Part shown: positions 43,030-51,359 of the stretch, in pieces | How positions within the stretch are numbered: the first letter of the stretch is position 1 | Layout: each line of letters opens with the position of its first letter | Source of the DNA: Gemmatimonadota bacterium | GTDB lineage: Bacteria > Gemmatimonadota > Gemmatimonadetes > Palauibacterales > Palauibacteraceae | Reading direction: 5' to 3' | NCBI GenBank assembly: GCA_021295785.1 | Contig: JAGWBR010000008.1 | Location: 1 to 52,934, forward strand | DNA length: 52,934 nt | Translations under genes and position numbers: made by a program | The notes under the pieces: generated by a model | Seen by the model: the letters and a program-made list of their open reading frames with translations, nothing else | Databases searched by the model: none | What the model was told of the DNA's origin: nothing

Positions 43030-44160
43030 ATGTTCGTTGACGTCGCTGAGATATGGGCGCAGGCCGGAGCCGGCGGGGCCGGGGCCGTTGCCTTTCGCCG
43101 GGAAAAGGGCGTGCCGCGCGGAGGTCCCAGCGGGGGGCGGGGTGGGGACGGGGGCGATGTAGTCCTTTTCGCTGACCCGGGCGTGGCCACGCTTCTGGAT
43201 TACTCTTACCGCCAACACGTCCGGGCCGGAAGCGCATCGCACGGGGAGGGGAACAACCGGAACGGCGCAGACGGGGAAGATTCAAGGCTGCCCGTGCCTG
43301 CCGGGACCTTGGTCTCCGACGCCGAAACGGGTGACCGGTTGGGGGATCTGCTCGCACCCGGAGACGAGTTGGTGGTGGCGCGCGGCGGACGCGGTGGCCG
43401 GGGAAACGCGAGCTTTGCCGCGCCCGTGAACCAGGCTCCACGGCGGTGGGAACCCGGCGAATGGGGCGAGCGCCGCCGGATCCGCCTGGAACTCAAGCTG
43501 ATCGCGGATGTTGGCTTGGTCGGCGCACCCAACGCTGGGAAATCGACCCTGCTCGCTCGCATGACCGCGGCCCGTCCGAAGATCGCCGACTACCCGTTCT
43601 CCACACTGACCCCAAATCTGGGCGTCGCCTTTCTCGGGCCCGGCCGGTCATTCGTTGTGGCGGATATCCCGGGACTGATCGAGGGGGCGCACGAAGGCAA
43701 AGGGTTGGGGGCGCGATTTCTGCGTCACATCGAACGTACTCGTGTACTGGCTCTCCTGGTTCCGGCCGACAGCAAGGACCCGCAGGCGGCCTTCGACATG
43801 CTGCGCGAGGAGCTGGTCCGGCACTCGGCTGTGCTGGCGGCGCTGCCGCACTGCGTCGTGGTGTCGAAGCAGGATCTGGCAAGCGGGAAGGCCGAAGGCG
43901 GAAACCTGCGGGCCCCCGGAGCCTGGGCCTCCCATGCCGTGTCAGCGGTCACCGGGGAAGGGGTGAAGGAACTCAAGGAGGCGTTTTGGAGCAAGTTGGC
44001 CGAGGAACCGACACCGGAGCTCAAACCGTTGCCTCCGCGGGACGGGGCGGGATCAACACGGGTTCCTCCCGCCGATTCGGCCTCCCTGCCTCCCGGTGGC
44101 CGCCAGGACGGTTCTCCCGGCGCGGGCGTGTTCGACAGTCTGGACGAGTGGGCACCGTAG
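43030..44160 (+). CDS. obg: Obg/CgtA GTPase
   Basis: Ribosome-associated GTPase. The N-terminal glycine-rich OB domain (GGAGAVAFRREKGVPRGGPS and GGRGGRGNASFAAP) is typical. The G domain carries G1 GAPNAGKST, switch I with YPFSTLTPNLG, G3 DIPGLIEGAHEGKG and G4 VSKQDL (variant of NKxD). The C-terminal tail is short and Pro/Gly-rich. The length is 376 aa. ATG 43030 is directly adjacent to the asparaginase TAG. The stop lies inside the dprA start. Confidence 0.95.
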   Translation: MFVDVAEIWAQAGAGGAGAVAFRREKGVPRGGPSGGRGGDGGDVVLFADPGVATLLDYSYRQHVRAGSASHGEGNNRNGADGEDSRLPVPAGTLVSDAETGDRLGDLLAPGDELVVARGGRGGRGNASFAAPVNQAPRRWEPGEWGERRRIRLELKLIADVGLVGAPNAGKSTLLARMTAARPKIADYPFSTLTPNLGVAFLGPGRSFVVADIPGLIEGAHEGKGLGARFLRHIERTRVLALLVPADSKDPQAAFDMLREELVRHSAVLAALPHCVVVSKQDLASGKAEGGNLRAPGAWASHAVSAVTGEGVKELKEAFWSKLAEEPTPELKPLPPRDGAGSTRVPPADSASLPPGGRQDGSPGAGVFDSLDEWAP

Positions 44161-45317
44161 AGTCCGAAGCAACGGCCTGGCTGGCGCTTCTGGCGGTTGA
44201 CGGAGTGGGCCCGAGTACGGCCAACCGGCTTGCCGAGCACTTCGGAGGAGTGAGCAGGGCAATACGCTCCGCCAACACGATGTCCGCCCGGGACTATTGC
44301 GCTGGCGTGCCCGGGGGGAGGAAGATTCGCCCGGAGGTTGTAGCGGCGATCGCCAGGGCTGATATCGCCCGTGCCAGGGCGGTCATCACCGGGGCTCGGG
44401 CCCGCGGCATAGAGGTCTGGGTGCGGGGCAGGGAGAGTTATCCGCCGGGGCTGCTCAACCTGCCCGATCCGCCGCCCGTCCTGTTCGTCCGCCCGCCCGG
44501 TGCGGCGGGTGACCGCCCAAGCGCGTCTTTTCCAACAAAGAGAGTGGCGATTGTCGGTACGCGGGCGGCCACGGCACCCGGGCGCCGCGTGGCCTTCGAG
44601 ATGGGGCGCGACCTCGGCACGCTGGGCTGGTCCGTGGTCAGCGGGATGGCCAGCGGCATTGACGCGGCCGCCCACGAGGGCAATCTCTCCTCGGGGGGAG
44701 AGTCGGCAGGAGTGCTGGGTTCGGGTCACCAGCACCAGTACCCTCCGGGCAACGCGCGCCTCTACGGGGAGATGCGCGAGAGCGGATGGCTGGTCAGTGA
44801 GTTTGAACCATCGGAAAAGCCCGTCAAAAGCTCCTTCCCGCGCCGAAACAGGATTATCGCCGCCCTGTCCGAGGCAGTAGTTGTGGTGGAGGCGGGGATG
44901 CGCAGCGGAGCCCGGATCACGGCTGAATTCGCGCTCGATCTGGGCCGCGCGGTGTTGGCCGTGCCGGGGCGCGTGCACGATCGAAAATCGGCCGGATGTC
45001 TGGATTTGCTTGGCGACGGAGCCATACTGGCGAGGGGAGCGCACGACGTGGTCGCGGCGGTCGAAAACCAGTCTGGTGGAGGCTTTCGGGGTTGGCCGAG
45101 GCCCGAATTGGAAACTGAGGAAGACTGTCCCGCAACCGGAGACCGGGCCGTGCTGGCCGCCCTGCGAGACGGCGCAATGACCGTGGATCAGTTGTCACCA
45201 GCCCTCTCATGGTCCCTGGCAGATGTCATTGCGGCGCTGGGGCGGCTGGAGCTTCAGGGGGCGATTCAAAAAGACCTGCGCGGCGCCTTCGACCTGGCCC
45301 CGCCGCGCCTGTTTTAG
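44148..45317 (+). CDS. dprA: DNA processing protein DprA
   Basis: DprA loads RecA on incoming single-stranded DNA. An N-terminal helix-hairpin-helix-like region (about 1-70, LLAVDGVGPSTANRLA) precedes the Rossmann-like DprA core: [52 protein letters not shown] and ITAEFALDLGRAVLAVPG. The usual VLGCGLDxxYP loop reads VLGSGHQHQYP. A C-terminal winged-helix (about 330-389) closes the protein. The start GTG 44148 overlaps obg by 13 nt; the longer open frame upstream is a shadow of obg. The length is 389 aa. Confidence 0.93.
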   Translation: MGTVESEATAWLALLAVDGVGPSTANRLAEHFGGVSRAIRSANTMSARDYCAGVPGGRKIRPEVVAAIARADIARARAVITGARARGIEVWVRGRESYPPGLLNLPDPPPVLFVRPPGAAGDRPSASFPTKRVAIVGTRAATAPGRRVAFEMGRDLGTLGWSVVSGMASGIDAAAHEGNLSSGGESAGVLGSGHQHQYPPGNARLYGEMRESGWLVSEFEPSEKPVKSSFPRRNRIIAALSEAVVVVEAGMRSGARITAEFALDLGRAVLAVPGRVHDRKSAGCLDLLGDGAILARGAHDVVAAVENQSGGGFRGWPRPELETEEDCPATGDRAVLAALRDGAMTVDQLSPALSWSLADVIAALGRLELQGAIQKDLRGAFDLAPPRLF

Positions 45318-45337
45318 TGCCCGGCCCCGACGGGACC

Positions 45338-46516
45338 ATGCAGGTAGCCCCCGCGGTTCCCGCGGCGTTGTATGTCCATTTTCCGTTCTGTGCCAGGCGG
45401 TGCCATTACTGCGATTTCGCAGTGAGTCGGTCTGAACGGCCTCCGGTTGAAGAATGGCTCGCGGTCGTTGAGGTCGAACTGGGTTGGTGGTTTGCCGCGG
45501 GGGGGTGGGAACCGGGGTCGTCCCTCGACACGGTCTACGTGGGGGGTGGTACCCCGTCGCTGCTGGGAGCCGACGGCATGCGGGGACTCCGGGACGTGCT
45601 GGCCGGCAAGCTTGACCTGTCATCCGTGCGAGAATGGAACGCCGAGGCCAACCCGGTTTCGTTTTCCGCGGCCCTGGCGGAGGCATGGGCCGAGTCGGGC
45701 GTGAACCGCGTGAGCCTGGGGGTGCAGTCGTTCGACGACCGGGTTTTGAGTTGGCTGGGCAGGTCGCACACAGCCGCCAGGGCCGCGGAGGCGGTGCGCG
45801 AAGCCCGCCGGGGCGGTATCCGGCGGTTTAATCTGGACATCATGTTCGGACTCCCCGATACCGTGGGGCGAGACCTGCCTGCCGAGTTGGAACGGGTTGC
45901 CGCCCTGCAGCCCCCACACCTGAGCTTGTACGGGCTCTCGGTAGAGCCTGGCACACTCCTGGCCCGGCGAATCGCCCGGGGCGTCCAACCAGGCCCTGAT
46001 CCGGAAAAGTACGCCGACGAATTTGTGCGGATCGCCGAGTACCTGACCACGGCCGGCTACGAACACTACGAGGTGTCGAACTTCTGCCTGCCGGGAGAAG
46101 AGTCCCTGCACAACCAGAGCTACTGGAACCGTAGTGCGTGTTTGGGGCTCGGCCCATCCTCCCACGGATTCCACCCGCCGTCAAGGTGCTGGAACCTGCG
46201 CAACTGGCCGGCCTGGCGGGACTCCGTCATGGGTGGCCACGGTCCGTTGGAGGGGCACGAAGTGGTCGGGGCGGAAGACTCCAGACTGGAGAAGGTCTGG
46301 CTGGGTTTGCGCACCCGCAACGGCGTCGACTCCGGGATCCTGGAGGCCTCCCATCAAGAAACGCTGTCACGGTTTGAGTCGGCCGGGTGGATCCGTCGGT
46401 CAGAGGGTCGGGTGCGGCCCACGGCCCGGGGCTGGCTGCGGTTGGACTCGATTGTGGCGGAACTCAACTCTGCCGGCTCGCCGCCCGCGGCTCCCTCCGG
46501 GTCGCGCGAAACGTAA
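45338..46516 (+). CDS. hemW: HemW-type radical SAM haem chaperone
   Basis: Radical SAM protein with the CARRCHYCDF cluster (C-x3-C-x2-C), then GGGTPSLLG, SLGVQSFDD and the HNQSYW segment near the end of the core. This is the HemW family, formerly annotated as oxygen-independent coproporphyrinogen oxidase-like, which handles haem. The C-terminal HemN-like domain carries the RLEKVWLGLRT segment. Two starts are possible: GTG 45317 overlapping the dprA TAG, or ATG 45338. I list ATG 45338 because homology starts soon after it. The length is 392 aa. Confidence 0.92.
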   Translation: MQVAPAVPAALYVHFPFCARRCHYCDFAVSRSERPPVEEWLAVVEVELGWWFAAGGWEPGSSLDTVYVGGGTPSLLGADGMRGLRDVLAGKLDLSSVREWNAEANPVSFSAALAEAWAESGVNRVSLGVQSFDDRVLSWLGRSHTAARAAEAVREARRGGIRRFNLDIMFGLPDTVGRDLPAELERVAALQPPHLSLYGLSVEPGTLLARRIARGVQPGPDPEKYADEFVRIAEYLTTAGYEHYEVSNFCLPGEESLHNQSYWNRSACLGLGPSSHGFHPPSRCWNLRNWPAWRDSVMGGHGPLEGHEVVGAEDSRLEKVWLGLRTRNGVDSGILEASHQETLSRFESAGWIRRSEGRVRPTARGWLRLDSIVAELNSAGSPPAAPSGSRET

Positions 46517-46545
46517 GGGATCTGTACGAAAATTCCCCCCGCGGA

Positions 46546-46551
46546 TAGCTT
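46546..46551 (+). promoter_or_regulatory. TAGCTT -10-like box, leaderless hrcA start
   Basis: TAGCTT lies 6 nt before ATG 46558 and 3 nt before ATG 46555. No CIRCE repeat was found in the 38-bp gap between hemW and hrcA. Confidence 0.5.
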
Positions 46552-46557
46552 CCCATG

Positions 46558-47679
46558 ATGCAGAGTAATGTGGAGGCCAACACCCCAAGGAGCCCGGTAC
46601 CCCGCCGGAAAACACCTCCGCGGGGAGGTTTTTCGTCCGGCGCGGTCCTGCCCGAACTCACCGACCGGGAGCACGAGGTCCTGGGCGCGGTAATCGATTC
46701 GTTCGTCCGTTCGGCCACGCCCTCCGGATCGCGGAAGTTGGTGCGGGAATACGAGTTTGGCGTGTCTTCGGCCACGATCCGAAACGCCATGGCCGACCTG
46801 GAGCGCAAGGGGCTGTTGATGCATCCCCACACTTCGGCCGGACGCCTGCCGACCGACCTCGCCTATCGCTACTACGTAGACCACCTCATGCGCCGCAGGC
46901 CGATGGATGCCGAACGCCAGCGGGTTCGGGCCGAGCTTGAAGACGCGTATGTGGGCGGGGTGGACGACATTCTGGCCAAAGCCGTTCGGGTGTTGACACT
47001 GCTGACGGGGGAACTGGGGCTCGCAGTCGGGCCGGTCCTGGCCGGAGCAACCCTGCGGCGTATCGAACTTGTCAGGGTGTCCGCGGAGAAGGTCCTGATT
47101 GTGCTGACCCTGGAATCGGGACTGGTCCGGACCGTCTACGTGGACGTCGAATCGGTGCTTCCCAGGGAAACCCTCCAGGCGCTGTCGTCGGCTCTCAGCG
47201 AGAGACTGTCGGGAGACACCCTCCGCGAGATCACCCGCACCCTGCGCCAGCGTCTGGGAGACCTGCATTTGGATGCTCCCGGGGCGCAGGAAATGATCAA
47301 CATCTTCGTCCAGGGCGGACAGGAGATCTTCGAGTGGGCCCGAACCGAAAGCGATATTCACCTTGGCAGCCCAACCGTTCTGGCGGGGCAACCAGAGTTC
47401 ACCGAGGGCGACAGGCTGCGCTCTCTGCTGAAGTTGACCGAGCGGCGCGAGCTCCTGGCGGAGGTGCTGGGGGACAGGAAATCGAAGGGGGCGCACGTCA
47501 CGATCGGACAGGAACACGGTCAGCCGGAACTGGACAGTCTGACCATCGTCACCGCGAACTACGAGGTTGGCAACCTGCAGGGAACCGTGGGCGTGATCGG
47601 ACCTACCAGAATGCCATATGACAAGGTGGTGTCGCTTGTGGACTGGACCTCAGAGATGCTGACACGGTTGACACCGTGA
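46558..47679 (+). CDS. hrcA: heat-inducible transcription repressor HrcA
   Basis: HrcA represses chaperone genes through CIRCE operators. The N-terminal winged helix-turn-helix reads LTDREHEVLGAVIDSFV and then VSSATIRNAMADLERKG, which is the recognition helix. The GRLPTDLAYRYYVD segment follows. The C-terminal GAF-like domain ends with NLQGTVGVIGPTRMPYDKV, a strong family mark. The length is 373 aa from ATG 46558. Unlike classical operons, no grpE or dnaK follows; dnaJ comes next after 55 bp. A GC-rich hairpin with a T-run lies inside the first codons (46609-46633). Confidence 0.95.
   Translation: MQSNVEANTPRSPVPRRKTPPRGGFSSGAVLPELTDREHEVLGAVIDSFVRSATPSGSRKLVREYEFGVSSATIRNAMADLERKGLLMHPHTSAGRLPTDLAYRYYVDHLMRRRPMDAERQRVRAELEDAYVGGVDDILAKAVRVLTLLTGELGLAVGPVLAGATLRRIELVRVSAEKVLIVLTLESGLVRTVYVDVESVLPRETLQALSSALSERLSGDTLREITRTLRQRLGDLHLDAPGAQEMINIFVQGGQEIFEWARTESDIHLGSPTVLAGQPEFTEGDRLRSLLKLTERRELLAEVLGDRKSKGAHVTIGQEHGQPELDSLTIVTANYEVGNLQGTVGVIGPTRMPYDKVVSLVDWTSEMLTRLTP
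46609..46633 (+). terminator. hairpin with T-run inside the start of hrcA
   Basis: ACCTCC (46614-46619) and GGAGGT (46624-46629) form a 6-bp stem with a 4-nt loop, with A-tract on one side and TTTTT on the other. The shape is that of an intrinsic terminator, but it is within coding sequence about 50 nt after the start. It might attenuate transcription or be chance. Confidence 0.3.
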
Positions 47680-47734
47680 GGGGACTCCGCGCCGCCGGAT
47701 CGCGGCCCCTGATGCGCTACCGGGCCGTGTCTGA

Positions 47735-48883
47735 ATGAGCGCTGATTACTACACCCTGCTCGAGGTAGGGCGTGACGCTTCAGAGACGGAAATCACGAGG
47801 GCTTACCGGCGGATGGCGATGCGGTACCATCCTGACCGCAATCCGGCTCCCGACGCTGCGGAAAACTTCAAGAAGGTCACCGAGGCCTGGGAGGTGCTCC
47901 GCGACCCCAACAAACGCTCGGTCTATGACCGCCTGGGCCACGATGGCCTGAAGGTGGGCCGCGGCGCGGGCGGACCCGGATTCAGCGGTTTCGGAAGTTT
48001 CGGCGACGCTTTCGAGGTATTCATGCGGGAGTTCGGCGGGGCCGGCGGGGTTTTCTCGGAGGGGTTTGGCCAGCCCCGGCGAGCGCGGGCCGGGAAGAAC
48101 ATCGAGGTTTCCGTCAAGGTCACCCTGGAGGAAGCTGCGGAAGGTGCCCGGCGCCAACAGAAGATTCGGGCCGTGCGGGCGTGCGACACCTGCGCTGGCA
48201 CGGGTTCCGAACCGGGTACCGGCACCGTCACTTGCCGTGCCTGCCGGGGCGCGGGCCAGGTCAGAACCGCCCACCGCACCGCGCTGGGTTCGTTCGTCCA
48301 GGTTGGACCCTGCCGGGACTGTGGCGGCAAGGGTGCGCGCCTCGAATCCGAGTGTGCGGGCTGCGAAGGAGAGGGAAGGGTGCGCCGGACGGATACGGTT
48401 TCGTTCGATTTGCCCCCGGGGGTCTCTTCGGACGATTACCTGCGCATCAGGGGCCGGGGCGAAGCCGGTTTCCGGGGAGGTCCGGTCGGTGATCTCATCG
48501 TCAGGGTGGAAGTTGAACCGCACGACCGGTTTGAGCGAGACGGAGACGATCTCATTTCAGACTTGTGTGTCACGTTCTCGCAGGCTGCCCTCGGCGCTGA
48601 CGTTGTGGTTCCCACGATCCACGGCGAGGCGGAGCTCTCGGTTCCGGCTGGCATCCAGTCGGGCCAGGCCCTGCGAATGCGGGGAGAGGGAATGCCCCGC
48701 TTGCGCCGCGAAGGCCGCGGAGACCAGGCGGTTCGGGTGCATGTCTGGACCCCCAAAGACCTGGACGGTCAGCAGCGGGAGTTGCTGGAGTCCCTGGCGC
48801 AGGTCGAGGATCAACCCCCGGAGGGAAGGCCGGTGGGGGAGGCCAGCTTCTGGGACAGGGTCAAGTCGGCCTTCACCGGCTGA
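47735..48883 (+). CDS. dnaJ: chaperone DnaJ
   Basis: Hsp70 co-chaperone of 382 aa. The J domain (about 5-70) has the HPD motif in MRYHPDRNP. A Gly/Phe-rich linker (GPGFSGFGSFGDAFEVF) follows. The zinc-finger region holds four CxxCxGxG repeats, beginning CDTCAGTG, CRACRGAG, CRDCGGKG and CAGCEGEG, and the C-terminal substrate domains follow. The gene follows hrcA after 55 bp. No dnaK or grpE is in the window. Convergent with pgl. Confidence 0.97.
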   Translation: MSADYYTLLEVGRDASETEITRAYRRMAMRYHPDRNPAPDAAENFKKVTEAWEVLRDPNKRSVYDRLGHDGLKVGRGAGGPGFSGFGSFGDAFEVFMREFGGAGGVFSEGFGQPRRARAGKNIEVSVKVTLEEAAEGARRQQKIRAVRACDTCAGTGSEPGTGTVTCRACRGAGQVRTAHRTALGSFVQVGPCRDCGGKGARLESECAGCEGEGRVRRTDTVSFDLPPGVSSDDYLRIRGRGEAGFRGGPVGDLIVRVEVEPHDRFERDGDDLISDLCVTFSQAALGADVVVPTIHGEAELSVPAGIQSGQALRMRGEGMPRLRREGRGDQAVRVHVWTPKDLDGQQRELLESLAQVEDQPPEGRPVGEASFWDRVKSAFTG

Positions 48884-48900
48884 AACTGAAGCTCCTGCCA

Positions 48901-48926
48901 GCCAGGGGCCGTGGTCAGTGCCTGGC
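48901..48926. terminator. possible bidirectional hairpin between dnaJ and pgl
   Basis: GCCAGG (48901-48906) and CCTGGC (48921-48926) form a 6-bp stem with a 14-nt loop between convergent genes. No T-run is present. Confidence 0.25.
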
Positions 48927-48928
48927 GG

Positions 48929-49672
48929 TTAGCCCGGCCCCAAATCTCTCAAGAACCCGCCCGCCACATCGTCAAGCACCCAGATGGCGGCAGGGCAGCG
49001 TGCGAGGCGGGCAGGGCACGTGTTCACGTCGCCTCCGCCCAGCAGTGCGCACTCAAGAGCCTGTTGCTTTCCGGAACCGCGCGCCAGGACGAAGATGCGC
49101 CGTGCGCCGGCGATCACCGAAGGCCCGATGGTCAGTCTCTGTCTGGGGTGCACCGGTGCCTCCGAGACTGCGGCCTTACCGGTTGCGCGCAGTGAATCGG
49201 TCCCCGGAAACAACGAGGCTGTGTGTCCGTCGGACCCAATCCCCAGAATCAACACATCAAGTGCAACCGGCAGAAGGTCCCCGTACATCCGGGCCATTTT
49301 CCCGAGCGATGGCGCCGAGCCAACCGTTCCGCCCCCGTCCGGGACCACGAACATCGGGTGGACCGCGCGCGGGGCCCGCTCCGGACCGAGGTTGCCGACC
49401 AGGATCTCCTGAACCAACCGGAAGTTGCTGGCGGGATCGTCGGGCGGCACGGCACGTTCGTCCGCCAGGAACACATCCACTTTTTTCCACTCAATCCGCG
49501 GGTCCGAGGCCAACTCCCGGTAAACCGGGCCCGGCGTGGAACCACCAGACAGCGCGATTGACGCGGATCCAGACCGGGCGGCTGCCGCGATCTCGGATCC
49601 AATCAACCACGAGGCGGTCGAGACGTAGGAACTCCCCTCGACCACGCGGCAGTCAGCACCACCAAAACTCAC
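48929..49672 (-). CDS. pgl: 6-phosphogluconolactonase
   Basis: DevB-type lactonase of 247 aa that hydrolyses 6-phosphogluconolactone in the oxidative pentose-phosphate pathway. Motifs are SGGSTPG near the N-terminus, DVFLADERAVPPDD, and the catalytic LGIGSDGHTASLFPG. The start is GTG 49672. It is the last gene of a minus-strand operon tkt, rpiB, tal, pgl; glucose-6-phosphate and gluconate dehydrogenase genes are not in view. Confidence 0.95.
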   Translation of the reverse strand: MSFGGADCRVVEGSSYVSTASWLIGSEIAAAARSGSASIALSGGSTPGPVYRELASDPRIEWKKVDVFLADERAVPPDDPASNFRLVQEILVGNLGPERAPRAVHPMFVVPDGGGTVGSAPSLGKMARMYGDLLPVALDVLILGIGSDGHTASLFPGTDSLRATGKAAVSEAPVHPRQRLTIGPSVIAGARRIFVLARGSGKQQALECALLGGGDVNTCPARLARCPAAIWVLDDVAGGFLRDLGPG

Positions 49673-49732
49673 TGCAACTCCGCCGCACTCCTGGGCCCGT
49701 GGTCCGGCGAGCCTGGTATGACCCTTCCCCGC

Positions 49733-50854
49733 CTAGGCCGGGACCGAGAGACGTTGTTCGAGCCAGGCGATCGTGCTGCAATACGGCTCAATGAACTTGG
49801 TTACTCCCTCGTCAAGCAGTTCACGGCACACCTGATCAAAGTCGATTCCGACCGCTGCCAGACGGTCCATTACGGCCCGGGCGGTTTCCCGCCCGTCGCG
49901 GACGGTCAGCGCGGCAGTGCCGTGGTCGTCGAAGGCGGTGATGGTGCTCTCCGGCAGCGTGTTCACCGTCAACGGCCCAATCAGCGGTTCCACGTATTTC
50001 ACGTCGCTGTAGGCCGGATTCTTGGTGCTTGTGCTGGCCCAGAGCATGCGTTGTGGTCTGGCCCCCGCCTCCTCAAGGCGCTTCCACCGGTCAGACGCCA
50101 GCCTTCGCTCAAACCCCTGGTAGGCAATTTTGGCGTTGGCGACCGCTGCTTCGCCGGCCAGCGATTCAACCCCGGCCTTTTCGCTCCCGTCAAGCCCCGC
50201 GGCCAGCGCGGCCAGTTTCTTGTCGGTCAGGGAATCAATCCGACTGAGGAAGAAACTGGCGACCGAGGCGGTGTCGTCAACCGGGAGGCCCGCATCCAAC
50301 CGGTCTTCCAGGGCCTGGGTATGCGCCTCGGCCACAGTCTCGTATGCCTCGCACGAAAACAGCAGCGTCACATTGACGTTGATGCCCTCAAAAAGAGCCC
50401 TGCGAATTGCGGCCCCCCCCGCGGGCGTGCCGGGGATCTTGATCAGAGCGTTTTTGCGGCCCAGGGCGGAATAGAGCCGGCGCGCTTCCGCCAGAGTGGC
50501 CTCGGTGTCGTTGGCGAGTCGCGGCGACACTTCAAGCGAAACATACCCGTCAACTCCGTTTGTCCGCTCCCAAACGCCGAGAAGCAGGTCGCAGGCCTCG
50601 CCCACATCGGCCACTGTCAGTTGCTCGTAGATCTCTGAGGGACCAAGGCCGGAGGCACCCAGGTGTTCCACCTCGGCTTCGTACCAACTCCCGCCTCTCA
50701 TCGCCTTGTCAAAAATGGCCGGATTGGATGTGATCCCGAGCAGGCCCCCCTCGACCCGCCGCTGCAGGTCACCATTGCGGAGCATTTCACGTGAGAGGTT
50801 GTCGAGCCAGAAACTCTGCCCGAAATCGGCCAGCTGCGATAGAGCGCTCATCAT
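49733..50854 (-). CDS. tal: transaldolase
   Basis: Long-form (class TalB/mycobacterial-like) transaldolase of 373 aa. The Schiff-base Lys is in ALIKIPGT, and the entry LLGITSNPAIFDKAM and the central NVNVTLLFSCEAY segment are family marks. ASTSTKNPAYSDVKYV and ITAFDDHG complete the barrel. It transfers a dihydroxyacetone unit between sugar phosphates. The gene lies 58 bp after rpiB and 60 bp before pgl in one operon. Confidence 0.96.
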   Translation of the reverse strand: MMSALSQLADFGQSFWLDNLSREMLRNGDLQRRVEGGLLGITSNPAIFDKAMRGGSWYEAEVEHLGASGLGPSEIYEQLTVADVGEACDLLLGVWERTNGVDGYVSLEVSPRLANDTEATLAEARRLYSALGRKNALIKIPGTPAGGAAIRRALFEGINVNVTLLFSCEAYETVAEAHTQALEDRLDAGLPVDDTASVASFFLSRIDSLTDKKLAALAAGLDGSEKAGVESLAGEAAVANAKIAYQGFERRLASDRWKRLEEAGARPQRMLWASTSTKNPAYSDVKYVEPLIGPLTVNTLPESTITAFDDHGTAALTVRDGRETARAVMDRLAAVGIDFDQVCRELLDEGVTKFIEPYCSTIAWLEQRLSVPA

Positions 50855-50912
50855 GTCGTGGTTCCCCCGTATTGGTCTTGGTCCCCGCCACCGTCAGGCG
50901 TAGTGCAAGGAT

Positions 50913-51359
50913 TCATGTTTTCGCTTCGGCCGCCAGGACTTTGTCGAGCCGTCGCTGAAATCTCGGTTCATCAGAAAAAGTGGCTCCGAGAAAGGCGGCC
51001 GTCACCTCCCAAGCTAGCTTCCAGCCGATCACCAACTCGCCCATGCACAGGATGTTCATGTCGTCGTGCCGGACGCCCTGCGCGGCCGAATAGGGGTCGT
51101 GACACGTCGCCGCTCGAGCACCCCGGACCTTGTTCGCGGCCACGCTAACTCCAACGGCCGACCCGCATACCAGGATGCCCCTCTCCGACGCACCCGAAAC
51201 AACGTGCTTCGCAACGGCCATCGCCACGTCGGGGTAATCGGTCGGCTCGGTGTCGTGCGTGCCAAGATCCGCGACCTCGTGCCCCCCGGCGCGCAGTTTC
51301 TCGGCAAGTGCGTTCTTGTATCCCACGCCGCGGTGGTCGGCCCCAAGTGCGATCTTCAC
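50913..51359 (-). CDS. rpiB: ribose-5-phosphate isomerase B
   Basis: RpiB/LacA-family isomerase of 148 aa. The N-terminus KIALGADHRGVGYKN and the active-site segments LVCGSAVGVSVAANKVRGARAA and HDPYSAAQGVRHDDMNILCMG are diagnostic. The start is GTG 51359, overlapping the tkt stop as GTGA; an upstream ATG frame to 51389 would add residues with no homology. Interconverts ribulose and ribose 5-phosphate between transketolase and transaldolase steps. Confidence 0.95.
   Translation of the reverse strand: MKIALGADHRGVGYKNALAEKLRAGGHEVADLGTHDTEPTDYPDVAMAVAKHVVSGASERGILVCGSAVGVSVAANKVRGARAATCHDPYSAAQGVRHDDMNILCMGELVIGWKLAWEVTAAFLGATFSDEPRFQRRLDKVLAAEAKT

Noticed and set aside
43446-44147. N-terminal extension of dprA or an Obg-DprA fusion
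   Set aside because: The open frame continues upstream of dprA only as an out-of-frame shadow of obg; DprA homology starts at GTG 44148.
46517-46554. CIRCE operator ahead of hrcA
   Set aside because: No TTAGCACTC/GAGTGCTAA-like inverted repeat is present in the gap.
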